DNA of 41,520 nt from Paroceanicella profunda (GCF_005887635.2 NZ_CP040819.1:545001-586520), one strand, 5' to 3'. Counted from the first letter of the stretch, positions 7,960 to 15,740 are shown. Translations and numbers: made by a program. Notes: generated from the letters alone by a model not told the origin.

Positions 7960-9420
7960 ATGCCGCAGACACCTGACACCACCCGCCTCGGCGGCAGCCT
8001 CACCATCAGCCGCGCCCTCACCGGCCTGTGGCAGGTGGCCGACATCGAGCGGGACGGCACGGCCCTCGAGCTCGACACCGCCGCCGACCACCTCGACGCC
8101 TATGCCGCCGCCGGGTTCACCACCTTCGACATGGCCGATCACTACGGCTCGGCCGAGCTGATCACCGGGCGCATGCTGGCGCGCCACCCCGCCGGCGCCC
8201 GCCCGCTGGCCTTCACCAAGTGGTGCCCGGAACCGGGCCCGATGACCCCGGAGATCGTGCGCGCCGGCGTGCAGGAGCGGCTTGACCGGCTGGGCGTGGC
8301 GAAGGTGGACCTGCTGCAGTTCCACTGGTGGACCTTCGAGCACCCGGCCTGGCTCGACGCCCTGCACGAGATGGCGAAACTGCGCGCGGAGGGGCTGATC
8401 GGCGAGATCGGCGTGACCAACTTCGACGCCGCCCACCTCGCCCTGGCCCTGGCGGACGGCATCCCGATCGTCTCCAACCAGGTGTCCTTCTCGGCGGTGG
8501 ACCGGCGCGCGGCCGGCGCGCTCTCCGAGCTCTGCGCCCGCCGCGGGGTGAAGCTGCTCGCCTACGGCACGCTGTGCGGCGGCTTCCTCTCCGAGCGCTG
8601 GCTGGGCCGGCCGGAGCCGGCGGAGATCGCCGATTGGAGCCGGATGAAATACAAGCGCTTCATCGACACCGCCGGCGGCTGGGAGCCCTTCCAGGCCCTG
8701 CTGCGCGCGCTCGACACGGTGGCGAAGCGCCACGGCGTGTCGCTCTCCAACGTCGCCACCCGCTGGATCCTCGAACACCCGGCGGTGGCGGGGGTGATCA
8801 TCGGCGCGCGCCTGGGCGAGAGCGAACACCGCGCCGACAACCTGCGCCTGTTCGGCTTCGCGCTGGACGACGCGGACCGCCTCACCCTCGGCGCGGCCTT
8901 CGCCGGTCTCTCCCCCATCCCCGGCGATTGCGGCGACGAGTACCGCAAGCCGCCCTTCCTCACCGCCTCCGGCGACCTCTCGCACCACCTGGAGGCCATC
9001 CCCGGCGTGTTCACCGCCGAGGAGGTGCCCGGCCGCCCGGGCCGCCGCCGCGTGTCCTCGGGCAGCATCTGGGAGCCGCTGGCCGGCTTCTCGCGCGCGG
9101 TGCAGGTGGGCAACCGGGTGCTGGTCTCCGGCACCACCGCCACCCATGGCACGGACCGCTGCGTGGCCCCGGGCGACGCGGAAGCCCAGACCACCTACAT
9201 CCTCGACAAGATCGCCGCGAGCCTCTCCGCCCTCGGCGCCTCGATGGCCGACGTGGTGCGCACCCGGGTCTACCTGCGCGACGTGGCGGCCTGGGAAGGC
9301 CCGTCGCGCGCCCACGGCCGGGTGTTCGGCGACACCCGCCCGGCCAACACCCTGCTCGCGGCCGGAAACCTCGTGGGGGATTACGAGGTGGAGATCGAAC
9401 TCGAAGCCGTCGTCGACTGA
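7960..9420 (+). CDS. aldo/keto reductase fused to a RidA/YjgF-type domain
   Basis: A 486-residue two-domain protein. Residues 1-330 are an aldo/keto reductase with tetrad Asp57 and Tyr62 (FDMADHY), Lys87 (FTKW) and His122 (QFHWW), and the cofactor block VIIGARLGESEHRADN. Residues about 362-486 are a Rid-family domain: VQVGNRVLVSGTTA, ILDKIAASLSALGASMADVVRTRVYLRD and a terminal YEVEIELEAVVD. The strand that holds the catalytic Arg105 of E. coli RidA has no Arg here, so it is not expected to be a classical imine deaminase; Rid4-7-like groups also lack it. There is no stop or frameshift between the halves. It ends the LivGFHM operon and mirrors the separate reductase at 2223-3296. Confidence 0.9.
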   Translation: MPQTPDTTRLGGSLTISRALTGLWQVADIERDGTALELDTAADHLDAYAAAGFTTFDMADHYGSAELITGRMLARHPAGARPLAFTKWCPEPGPMTPEIVRAGVQERLDRLGVAKVDLLQFHWWTFEHPAWLDALHEMAKLRAEGLIGEIGVTNFDAAHLALALADGIPIVSNQVSFSAVDRRAAGALSELCARRGVKLLAYGTLCGGFLSERWLGRPEPAEIADWSRMKYKRFIDTAGGWEPFQALLRALDTVAKRHGVSLSNVATRWILEHPAVAGVIIGARLGESEHRADNLRLFGFALDDADRLTLGAAFAGLSPIPGDCGDEYRKPPFLTASGDLSHHLEAIPGVFTAEEVPGRPGRRRVSSGSIWEPLAGFSRAVQVGNRVLVSGTTATHGTDRCVAPGDAEAQTTYILDKIAASLSALGASMADVVRTRVYLRDVAAWEGPSRAHGRVFGDTRPANTLLAAGNLVGDYEVEIELEAVVD

Positions 9421-9908
9421 CGCGGCAGGCCCGCCGGCCCGCCGCGCCGGCCTGACGACCACCCGCCCGCTCAGGCTCCACGCCCGGGCGGGCGCCCGAC
9501 GGACCGCGGCACGTCACCCCGCCCGGCCACACGTCCTCCTCCTCCGGCACGCAGCCGGACAGCCGGCACCGGGCCGCCGGCGGCGCGCGCCACATCGCCC
9601 CGCTGCGCCACGCGCCCTCCTCCTCCCGCGCGCAGCCCGACCGCCGGTTCCGGGCCACCGGCGGCCCGCGACACCCCTGCCACAACACCGCCGAGGCTCC
9701 GCGCGCGCCCGTGGGGAGGCAACGTCCCCCGGGTCGCGCCGCCCGTACCGGCGCGGGGCCGCGCCGGCACAGCAGTTGACACGCCCGTCCGCCTCGCGCA
9801 CTTAGCGCAGGTGCAGGGCTCGCATTGTGCACGCTCTGGTTACATGTTTTTATCTCGCCGGATTCAGACAGTCTTTGAAAGGCCGTTCCGCGCCAGGGCA
9901 TTCGCACC
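9421..9908. other. 488-base intergenic region, no gene seen
   Basis: It lies between the fusion reductase and the GGDEF gene. The first 350 bases are GC-rich and full of small self-complementary segments that could end the liv transcript, but there is no T-run. The last 130 bases become less GC-rich and hold a promoter-like pair (9776-9804). No convincing coding frame on either strand. Confidence 0.6.
9776..9804 (+). promoter_or_regulatory. possible sigma70-type promoter of the GGDEF gene
   Basis: A perfect TTGACA (9776-9781) is followed after 17 bases by CACTTA (9799-9804). The -35 is consensus while the -10 is weak. It lies about 105 bases upstream of the GGDEF start at 9909. Confidence 0.4.
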
Positions 9909-11210
9909 ATGGATCTGCAGTTCAACGTCGCAATGCTTCTGCTGGAGGCAGTGCTCTATTTCGGCGTCATGGCCTTCCTGTTCCGCGTGCGCCACTGGCT
10001 GGGAAGCGGCATCTTCTTCTGCACTCTGGGCTCCATGCATTTCCTGGAGACCTACCTCGCCGCCACCTTCTACGTCAGTGTGCCCGGCGGCTTCATGCTG
10101 TCGCCCGGCTCCACGGTGCTGTTCTCCGGCAAGCTGGTGCTGCTGCTGCTCGTCTACCTGCGCGAGAACGCCGCCGTGGTGCGCCAGCCGATCTACGGGC
10201 TGCTGGTGGGCAACCTGTTCCTCGTCGGCCTCGTGTTCGTGCTGCGGCTGCACGCGGCGCTGAACGCGGACGCGGGCACGAGCCTGCCCGATCTCCCCTT
10301 CCTGGACACGATGGGCTGGTTGATGATCTGGGGTTCCACCCTGCTCTACATCGACTGCCTGATGATCATCCTGCTCTACAACCACCTGGCCAGGCTGGTC
10401 TCGCGGCCGGTGCTGCGCATCTGGCTGGCCTCCAGCGTGGTGCTGACCTTCGATCAGATCGGCTTCTTCGCCGCCCTGCACGTGATCATGGACATGCCCT
10501 ATCCGGTGCTCTTCGGCGGCTGGATGGCCAAGATGGTCGCGGCGGCCCTGTTCTCCGGCCTCTCCGGGGTCTACCTGCGCTGGATCGAGCCGGCGACGAG
10601 CGTGCCCACGCCCCTGCGCCTGGGCGAGGTGTTCGAGGTGCTCACCTACCAGCAGCGCTACCTCGCGCTGGTCGAACAGGCCGGGCGCGACCCGCTCACC
10701 GGGCTGCAGAACCGCACCCGGCTGGAGACGCTGGGCGCGGAAACCGTGGCGCGTCTCGCCCGGGACGGGCGCAGCTTCGGGCTGCTCATCGCCGATGTCG
10801 ACCGCTTCAAGCAGGTGAATGACAGCTACGGCCACGCCGCCGGCGACCAGACGCTGCAGGCCGTCGCCGCCGCGCTGCAAAGCTGCCTTGGCGAGGGCGA
10901 TCTCGCCTTCCGCTACGGCGGCGAGGAATTCGTGGTGCTGTTCGCGGACCACACCGCCGCCGAGGTCGCGGAAGTGGCGGATCAGATCCTGCGCGCCATC
11001 CGCGCCGGCCATTGCCACCCGGCGGACAGCGACCTCACCGCCAGCATCGGCTTCGCGATGAGCCCGGCGGACGGGAGCGACCTCAACGCCCTGTTCCAGC
11101 GCGCGGACGAGCGGCTCTACGAGGCCAAGCGCGCCGGGCGCGACCGCGCGGTGGGGCCGCGCCTCCATGCGGCCACCCGGCACGCGACACCGGGCCTGCA
11201 GCAGCCCTGA
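9909..11210 (+). CDS. membrane-anchored diguanylate cyclase (GGDEF protein)
   Basis: A 433-residue protein. Residues 1-225 hold about six or seven hydrophobic helices forming a membrane sensor not confidently matched to a named family. Residues 255-415 are a GGDEF domain: RDPLTGLQNRTRLE, the metal-binding IADVDRFKQVND (Asp296), YGHAAGDQTL and an intact active loop GGEEF (337-341). The inhibitory I-site RxxD, expected at 328-331, reads GEGD, so the first Arg is missing and product inhibition is unlikely. It should make c-di-GMP at the inner membrane. Together with the EAL protein at 31717-32907 it gives this window both a maker and a destroyer of the messenger. It stands alone and its stop lies inside a palindrome shared with the convergent gene. 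Confidence 0.9.
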   Translation: MDLQFNVAMLLLEAVLYFGVMAFLFRVRHWLGSGIFFCTLGSMHFLETYLAATFYVSVPGGFMLSPGSTVLFSGKLVLLLLVYLRENAAVVRQPIYGLLVGNLFLVGLVFVLRLHAALNADAGTSLPDLPFLDTMGWLMIWGSTLLYIDCLMIILLYNHLARLVSRPVLRIWLASSVVLTFDQIGFFAALHVIMDMPYPVLFGGWMAKMVAAALFSGLSGVYLRWIEPATSVPTPLRLGEVFEVLTYQQRYLALVEQAGRDPLTGLQNRTRLETLGAETVARLARDGRSFGLLIADVDRFKQVNDSYGHAAGDQTLQAVAAALQSCLGEGDLAFRYGGEEFVVLFADHTAAEVAEVADQILRAIRAGHCHPADSDLTASIGFAMSPADGSDLNALFQRADERLYEAKRAGRDRAVGPRLHAATRHATPGLQQP

Positions 11211-11222
11211 CCCCGGGGTCAG
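11207..11222. terminator. palindrome enclosing both stop codons of convergent genes
   Basis: CTGACCCCGGGGTCAG is a perfect 16-base palindrome. Its left arm contains the TGA of the GGDEF gene (11208-11210) and its right arm the TGA of the minus-strand glycosyltransferase (11219-11221). With only eight bases between the genes it could act as a compact bidirectional terminator, although it has no U-tract. Confidence 0.45.
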
Positions 11223-12244
11223 CCCGCCTCGGCCAGCATCCGGCGCCACTGCTGCACGACGCTCACGCGCGACCATTCCGGCCGTGGGGCCGGCACCGGG
11301 CGGCCCTCGCGCCACCAGTCCTCCAGCCGCTCAGCCACCGCCGCGCGATCGGTCACGTCCAGCAGCTGCCGGGGGTCGGCCAGCACCTCGTCATTCGCGC
11401 CGAGCCCGGCATGGGCGATGGCCGGCACGCCCAGCACCGCCGCCTCGGCGAGCGAGAGGCTGAAGGCGCGCGGCAGCCGCGCCTCGGCGTGGAACAGGCA
11501 GAAGCTCTCGCGCATGCAGCGCACCATCTCGCCATGCGGCAGGGCGCCGAGGCTGCGGATGGCGGGGTTGTCCCCGTAGGCGTAGGAATGGGCGAGATCG
11601 GGATGCGCCAGCACCAGCCGCGCGGAAGGCCGGCGCGCCTGAACCGCGGCGAAGGCGCGGATCACGTCGTCCAGCCCTTCATGCGGGCCGCCGGCGAACA
11701 GCAGCCGGTCCGGGTTCACCTCCGGCCGCGGGCCGCGCAGGGGCGGCACGATCACCGGCGGCGGAATCACCCGGATCCGCGCGGTGAGGTCGATGCCCTC
11801 CTCTGCGCGGACATGCGCGGCCACCGCGGCGCCCTGGCGTTCCGACAGCACGATCACCCCGGCATCCGCCGCGATCACCGAGGCCCCGAGCCCTGCCGCC
11901 CCGCGCCGCGCCGGCATGAGATGCAGCCAGAGCCACAGCTTTCCGCCGCGGAACCGACGGGCGGCCTGGGCCAGCGTATGCGGCGCGTTCAGCACCACGA
12001 GGTGATCGCAGGTGAGCCGGCCGGCGAGGCTGGGCACATCGTCCACCCCCGAATAGGCGACGGCGGTGTCGAGCCCGGTGCGCTCGGTCCAGCAATGCTG
12101 GTGCACGGTCACCGAATGATGGCGCGCCAGCGCCTCGGCCACCCGCACCACGGTGGTTTCCACCGGGCCGAGCGCGCGGCGCTGCGCCGTGGCGGCGTCG
12201 TAGGGAAACGGGCAGAGCGTGTCGAGAAAGACCACCGAGCTCAT
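11219..12244 (-). CDS. GT4-type glycosyltransferase
   Basis: A 341-residue cytoplasmic enzyme starting MSSVVFLDTLCPFPYD (ATG at 12244, with GGAG upstream); farther in-frame starts were judged less likely. The N-terminal Rossmann half has GPVETTVVRVAEALARHHSVTVHQH, the usual acceptor-side motif. The C-terminal half has LLFAGGPHEGLDDVIRAFAAVQ and HAEARLPRAFSLSLAEAAVLGVPAIAHAG, the nucleotide-sugar region of GT-B family 4. In the usual E-x7-E motif the second Glu is present but the first appears replaced by Arg, which may alter donor handling. No polysaccharide genes are adjacent, so its acceptor is unknown; a cell-surface glycan or glycolipid is an inference only. Confidence 0.75.
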   Translation of the reverse strand: MSSVVFLDTLCPFPYDAATAQRRALGPVETTVVRVAEALARHHSVTVHQHCWTERTGLDTAVAYSGVDDVPSLAGRLTCDHLVVLNAPHTLAQAARRFRGGKLWLWLHLMPARRGAAGLGASVIAADAGVIVLSERQGAAVAAHVRAEEGIDLTARIRVIPPPVIVPPLRGPRPEVNPDRLLFAGGPHEGLDDVIRAFAAVQARRPSARLVLAHPDLAHSYAYGDNPAIRSLGALPHGEMVRCMRESFCLFHAEARLPRAFSLSLAEAAVLGVPAIAHAGLGANDEVLADPRQLLDVTDRAAVAERLEDWWREGRPVPAPRPEWSRVSVVQQWRRMLAEAG

Positions 12245-12556
12245 CGGGCGGCGCTCCACCCGGCAGGGCATGGGACGGCAAGGCGATGCCTGCCGTCGTT
12301 CGCAAGGCGGGACGGAATCATGGATACCTTCCTGTACGGAGGGACCGCCGCACGGCGGCCGGTCGGGCAGTACCACGGACAGACTCCCCCCATCCGCGGA
12401 ACCGCGATAGTGTCTCCCCGCGCAGGACGGCGCATTAATCTAGATTAACCGACCCCCCGATTGTTTCCCTGCCGGAACGGTCCGCCCGTGCAGGCCCGGC
12501 ATGCGCCGGGGCCGGACGGCCCGCCAGGGCGGCAGGCCGGTGAGGCCGCGGCCCGC
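12245..12556. other. 312-base intergenic region with a perfect AT palindrome
   Basis: It lies between two minus-strand genes, the hfq-like gene and the glycosyltransferase. The notable element is TTAATCTAGATTAA at 12435-12448, a perfect 14-base palindrome in a GC-rich setting, suited to a regulator upstream of the glycosyltransferase. Nearer the hfq-like stop is a short hairpin, CCCGGC ATGC GCCGGG (12495-12510), possibly the terminator of that gene. No gene was seen. Confidence 0.5.
12435..12448. promoter_or_regulatory. 14-base perfect palindrome TTAATCTAGATTAA, possible operator
   Basis: The sequence is completely self-complementary, AT-rich and isolated in GC-rich DNA about 190 bases upstream of the glycosyltransferase start. 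This is typical of a dimeric regulator site, but no cognate regulator is adjacent. Confidence 0.4.
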
Positions 12557-13033
12557 TCAGCGGTGGCCGCGGCCCTTGCGCTCCACGATCACCGTGCGCG
12601 CCGGGGCGCCGTGCCGGCCCGCGGGGCCGCTGCGGCGCGGGCCACCGTGATGGTCGTCGCTGCGCGGGCTGTGCCCCCCGCCGCCCCCGGTGCCGGAGAT
12701 CGGCACGATGGTGGCGATGGCGCCCTTGTACACGGCCTGGGTGGTGCCACGGCCGGTCACGAACACCTGGAAGCGGTCGAAATCGGCGATCGTGCCTTCC
12801 AGCCGGGCGCCGGCGATCAGGAAGAGCGAGACCGGCGTGCCGTTGTCGCGCAGCTCGGAGAGGAAAGCTTCCTGCAACGGCTTGTCCGGCCACTCGGGCT
12901 TCTCGGCCACGGGCTCGCCCGCAGCCTGCGGCGCCGTGGCCTGGGGCTCGGCGGTGGCGTCCGCAGCCTCCTCGACCGGTGTGGTTCGCAGGCGCAGCTT
13001 TTCGGAGGCGGGTTTGTCGGAGGCGGATGTCAT
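12557..13033 (-). CDS. divergent Hfq-like Sm protein with long N- and C-terminal tails
   Basis: A 158-residue protein. Residues 53-113 align along their length with the Hfq Sm core: LQEAFLSELRD, TPVSLFLIAGARLEGTIADFDRF, then VYKGAIATIVPIS. Gln54, Phe88, Tyr102 and Lys103 match key RNA-contact positions, but the hallmark His of the YKH motif is Gly104 and the rim arginine patch is mostly lost (LRDNG). A 50-residue Ala/Glu/Pro-rich acidic head and a 45-residue Gly/His/Arg-rich tail flank the core; normal Hfq is 70-100 residues. The ATG at 13033 was preferred to an upstream GTG at 13078. It is probably a hexameric RNA-binding protein, but it may be a second Hfq-type paralogue with a changed RNA preference. 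It is not beside hflX or miaA, the usual hfq neighbours. Confidence 0.75.
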   Translation of the reverse strand: MTSASDKPASEKLRLRTTPVEEAADATAEPQATAPQAAGEPVAEKPEWPDKPLQEAFLSELRDNGTPVSLFLIAGARLEGTIADFDRFQVFVTGRGTTQAVYKGAIATIVPISGTGGGGGHSPRSDDHHGGPRRSGPAGRHGAPARTVIVERKGRGHR

Positions 13034-13086
13034 GCGGCCTGGCGTCTTTCTCACTGTTCGCGCCGGGGTATCCGGCACCCCGGCTG

Positions 13087-13095
13087 TCTATACCA
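13087..13095 (-). promoter_or_regulatory. possible extended -10 promoter of the hfq-like gene
   Basis: Read on the minus strand this is TGGTATAGA, an extended -10 element about 54 bases upstream of the chosen start. No good -35 is visible, which fits an extended -10 promoter. The next 60 bases upstream are locally AT-richer than the surroundings. Confidence 0.35.
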
Positions 13096-13508
13096 ATCTA
13101 GCGGAGAATCCACCGGCTGTTGTTGCATTGCAGCATCACCTTGCCGCAAAATTCGCAAAACAGCGCCGGAGCGGCTGTCTCTCCGCAGTCGAACGCTTCA
13201 AAGCCCCGCACAACGCCCGGTTTGCAGGTGCGAACCGGTTGCGGGGACGGCTGGCGCGGCCCTGCCGGGCCACGTTGGCGAGGGCGCTTCGGGCTGTCCG
13301 GGCGGCACGACTCACCGCCTCGACACCGCCCGTCGCCCGGATCCTTCGGGCCGTCGGATCCTCCACATGCGCGAGGACGCTCCGCGCCCCTGCCCCGGTG
13401 TCCGCATCGGCCGCCCTCGCGGCGGCCACACCGGCTCCGCATCCGCCCGGGCCTCCGATTCCCCGCATCGTCCTGCCGGGATCGGCCCTCCGAGTATCCC
13501 CGAAGGAC

Positions 13509-13658
13509 ATGAACTTCGAGACGCGGGACATTGCCGCTCACGGAAATGTGATGTCCCGGGAAATCCCCGGCGGTCCACCGTCTTGCCCCGAGCCGGAGAG
13601 CGACGGACGCCGGCACCTCTGCCCGCGCTGCATTGACGATTCGCCTTGCGGAGCCTGA
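13509..13658 (+). CDS. possible 49-residue small protein
   Basis: The frame starts MNFETRDIAAHGNVMSREI and ends with a CPRC motif and a further Cys near the C-terminus. Its composition is less Arg/Ala-dominated than the shadow frames around it. The purine-rich GAAGGA lies too close to the ATG for a good ribosome site. No family was recognised and it may be chance. Confidence 0.2.
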   Translation: MNFETRDIAAHGNVMSREIPGGPPSCPEPESDGRRHLCPRCIDDSPCGA

Positions 13659-13877
13659 GACGGCGGCCCCGTGTCACGTCGAAGAGCCCGGGGCGCCGGC
13701 GCGGGTCGCCCCTGCCGCACCCCTCGGGCCAAGGCCGCCGGTTCGCGGCGGCTTTCAGTTTCACGCCGCGCCGAAAAGGCCGCGGAGGGCCGACAGGACG
13801 GGCCCTGCACGCCGGTATCTTCGAAGACGAACGATCCGGGCGGCGACATCGTTCCACGCCACCGCCCGCAATGCCTC

Positions 13878-14756
13878 TCAGCGGTCCAGCAGGGCCACCA
13901 GCTCGGGCATCATGCGCGCGCCGTTCCCGGCCTCGATCTCGGCGTCGAGCAGGGCGCGCACCGCCCGGGCCACGCCGTCCGACGCCCCCTCGCCCTCGGC
14001 CAGCGCCGCGTAATAGCCCAGGTCCTTCGCGCCGTTCGACAGGCTGAAGCGGAAGTTCGCCACCTCGCCGGTGGTGATGAACGGCAGCAGCCGCTCCAGC
14101 GTGGCGCCGCGGCCGCCGCCCTCCTGCAGCACCTCGCAGAACACCTCCGCGTCCAGCCCGCACTTGCGCGCGCAGGCGGCGGCTTCGGCCATCAGCACCG
14201 CCGAGCCGATGGAGACGTAATTGTGCAGCAGCTTCATCTGGTGCCCGCTGCCCACGGGGCCGACGTGCTTGGCCACCTCCGAAAAGCTCTGCAGCAGCGG
14301 CAGGACGGTGGCGAAATCCGCGTCGCTGGCGCCCACCAGCAGGTTCAGCCGGCCCTCCGCCGCCTCCTTCGGCGTGCGCGTCATCGGGGCGTCCACGAAG
14401 GCGCAGCCGGTGGCGCGCACCGCCTCGGCCACCTCGATGGTGGAGCGCGGCCGGGCGGTGGAACAGTCGATCAGCACCTGGCCCGCGCCCAGATGCGGCA
14501 GCAACCCGTCCTCCCCCAGCACGATCGCCTCCACCTGCGGGCTGCCGGTGACGCAGAGTATGATCGCGTCGCTCGCCGCCGCCAGGCCGGCGAGATCGGA
14601 GACCTTCCGCGCGCCGAGGGCCGCCAGGTCCTCCGTGGGCTGGTTGCCCGGATGGTCGAGCCAGCTCAGCTGCCGCCCGCCCTTCGCCACGTTGAGACCG
14701 ATGCCATGGCCCATCAGGCCGACGCCGATCAGGCCGATTTTCTCCAGTGCGGGCAT
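13878..14756 (-). CDS. 3-hydroxyisobutyrate dehydrogenase-family oxidoreductase
   Basis: A 292-residue beta-hydroxyacid dehydrogenase. The NAD(P) fingerprint is GLIGVGLMG (8-16). The substrate loop, normally DAPVSGG, reads DAPMTRTP (122-129), and the catalytic Lys is Lys175 in GSGHQMKLLHN. The C-terminal helical domain is typical, though it ends early in an acidic Ala-rich helix. It would oxidise or reduce a 2- or 3-hydroxy acid such as a tartronate-semialdehyde-type substrate. The altered substrate loop sets it apart from the second family member at 16958-17854, so the two probably act on different acids. It lies 155 bases downstream of the isomerase on the same strand and probably shares its LacI-controlled promoter. 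Confidence 0.85.
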   Translation of the reverse strand: MPALEKIGLIGVGLMGHGIGLNVAKGGRQLSWLDHPGNQPTEDLAALGARKVSDLAGLAAASDAIILCVTGSPQVEAIVLGEDGLLPHLGAGQVLIDCSTARPRSTIEVAEAVRATGCAFVDAPMTRTPKEAAEGRLNLLVGASDADFATVLPLLQSFSEVAKHVGPVGSGHQMKLLHNYVSIGSAVLMAEAAACARKCGLDAEVFCEVLQEGGGRGATLERLLPFITTGEVANFRFSLSNGAKDLGYYAALAEGEGASDGVARAVRALLDAEIEAGNGARMMPELVALLDR

Positions 14757-14911
14757 TGCCGCTCCTCCCCTCGATGATCTTGTCCGCGCAGGGCCCGCCG
14801 GGCCCTGCCACCCCGGGTGGTGCCCCGCTCCGGACGCCGCGTCAAGCGCGGCTCCCGGGCGGATGCGCCTCCCGGCTCACGCGTTTCCCGCCCGCGCACC
14901 GGCGGCGCGGC

Positions 14912-15697
14912 TCAGGCCCGCACCGGCGCGCGCCAGGGGTGGAACCAGCCGAGCCCGGCCTCCGTCTCGCCGGCGGGGCGGTATTCGCAGCCCACCGCGC
15001 CGCGATAATCCAGCCGGTCGAGCAGCGCGAACACCGTGTCGTAGCGGATCTCGCCCACGTCCGGCTCATGCCGGCCCGGAACCCCGGCAATTTGCACATG
15101 GCCGGTGATGGCGGCCATCTCCCCGAAGCGCCGGCACAGGTCGCCGTGGATGCGCTGGCAATGGTAGAAATCGAACTGCAGGGCGACGTTGGGCGCCCCC
15201 ACCTCGGCGATGATCGCGGCCGCGAGGTCGAAATCGTTCAGGAAATAGCCCGGCATGTCGATCGGGTTGATCGGCTCCAGCACCAGTTGCAGGCCGGCCG
15301 CGTCCAGCCGCTCGGCGGCCCGGGCCACGGAGCGCAGGTAGGTGGCGCGCTGCTCCGGGTCCGCCGCGGAGCCGAGCCCCGCCATCAGGTGCAGCCGGGG
15401 CACGCCGATGATCTCGGCATAGGCCAGCGCGGTGTCGAGGCTGGCCTCGAACTCCGCCTCCCGCCCGGGCAGGCAGGCCAGACCCCGCTCGCCGGCCTCC
15501 CAGTCTCCCGGCGGGCAGTTGAACAGGGCCTGGCGCAGCCCGTTCACCTCCAGCGCCGCGGCGATGGCCTCGGCAGAATGGTCATAGGGGAACAGGTACT
15601 CCACCTCCCGGAAGCCGGCCGCGGCCGCGGCCGCGAAGCGCTCCATGAACGGCTTTTCAGTGAACATCATGGTCAGATTTGCAGCAAAAAGGGGCAT
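14912..15697 (-). CDS. hydroxypyruvate / 2-oxo-tetronate isomerase
   Basis: A 261-residue xylose-isomerase-like TIM barrel. It starts MPLFAANLTMMFTEKPF, the classic Hyi/OtnI opening; a longer in-frame start was rejected because it would run through the operator. The probable metal ligands are Glu141 (LVLEPIN), Asp176 (QFDFYH), Gln202 (HVQIAG) and Glu238 (GCEYRP). The family interconverts hydroxypyruvate with tartronate semialdehyde, or 2-oxo- with 3-oxo-tetronate. Nearby L-threonate-dehydrogenase-like and TRAP genes favour the tetronate role (OtnI), but the kinase OtnK and aldolase OtnC are not in the window, so the Hyi role remains possible. Confidence 0.88.
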   Translation of the reverse strand: MPLFAANLTMMFTEKPFMERFAAAAAAGFREVEYLFPYDHSAEAIAAALEVNGLRQALFNCPPGDWEAGERGLACLPGREAEFEASLDTALAYAEIIGVPRLHLMAGLGSAADPEQRATYLRSVARAAERLDAAGLQLVLEPINPIDMPGYFLNDFDLAAAIIAEVGAPNVALQFDFYHCQRIHGDLCRRFGEMAAITGHVQIAGVPGRHEPDVGEIRYDTVFALLDRLDYRGAVGCEYRPAGETEAGLGWFHPWRAPVRA

Positions 15698-15740
15698 GGG
15701 TCGACGATTCCACTTGGCTTGGGGGGGCGGTGTCCGGGGC

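Larger units (their letters stand above)
13034..13877. other. 844-base gap, no confident protein gene
   Basis: It lies upstream of the hfq-like gene and downstream of the minus-strand dehydrogenase. Several frames are open on both strands, as expected at this GC content, but none shows domain-like sequence. The part next to the hfq-like gene (about 13080-13170) is AT-richer and probably holds its promoter. The gap is long enough for a small RNA. One small cysteine-containing frame is listed separately at low confidence. Confidence 0.5.

Noticed and set aside
13098..13616. 172-residue minus frame with several Cys residues before the hfq-like gene
   Set aside because: The cysteines are scattered, no zinc-binding pattern is regular, and the frame overlaps the presumed promoter; it is likely a GC shadow.
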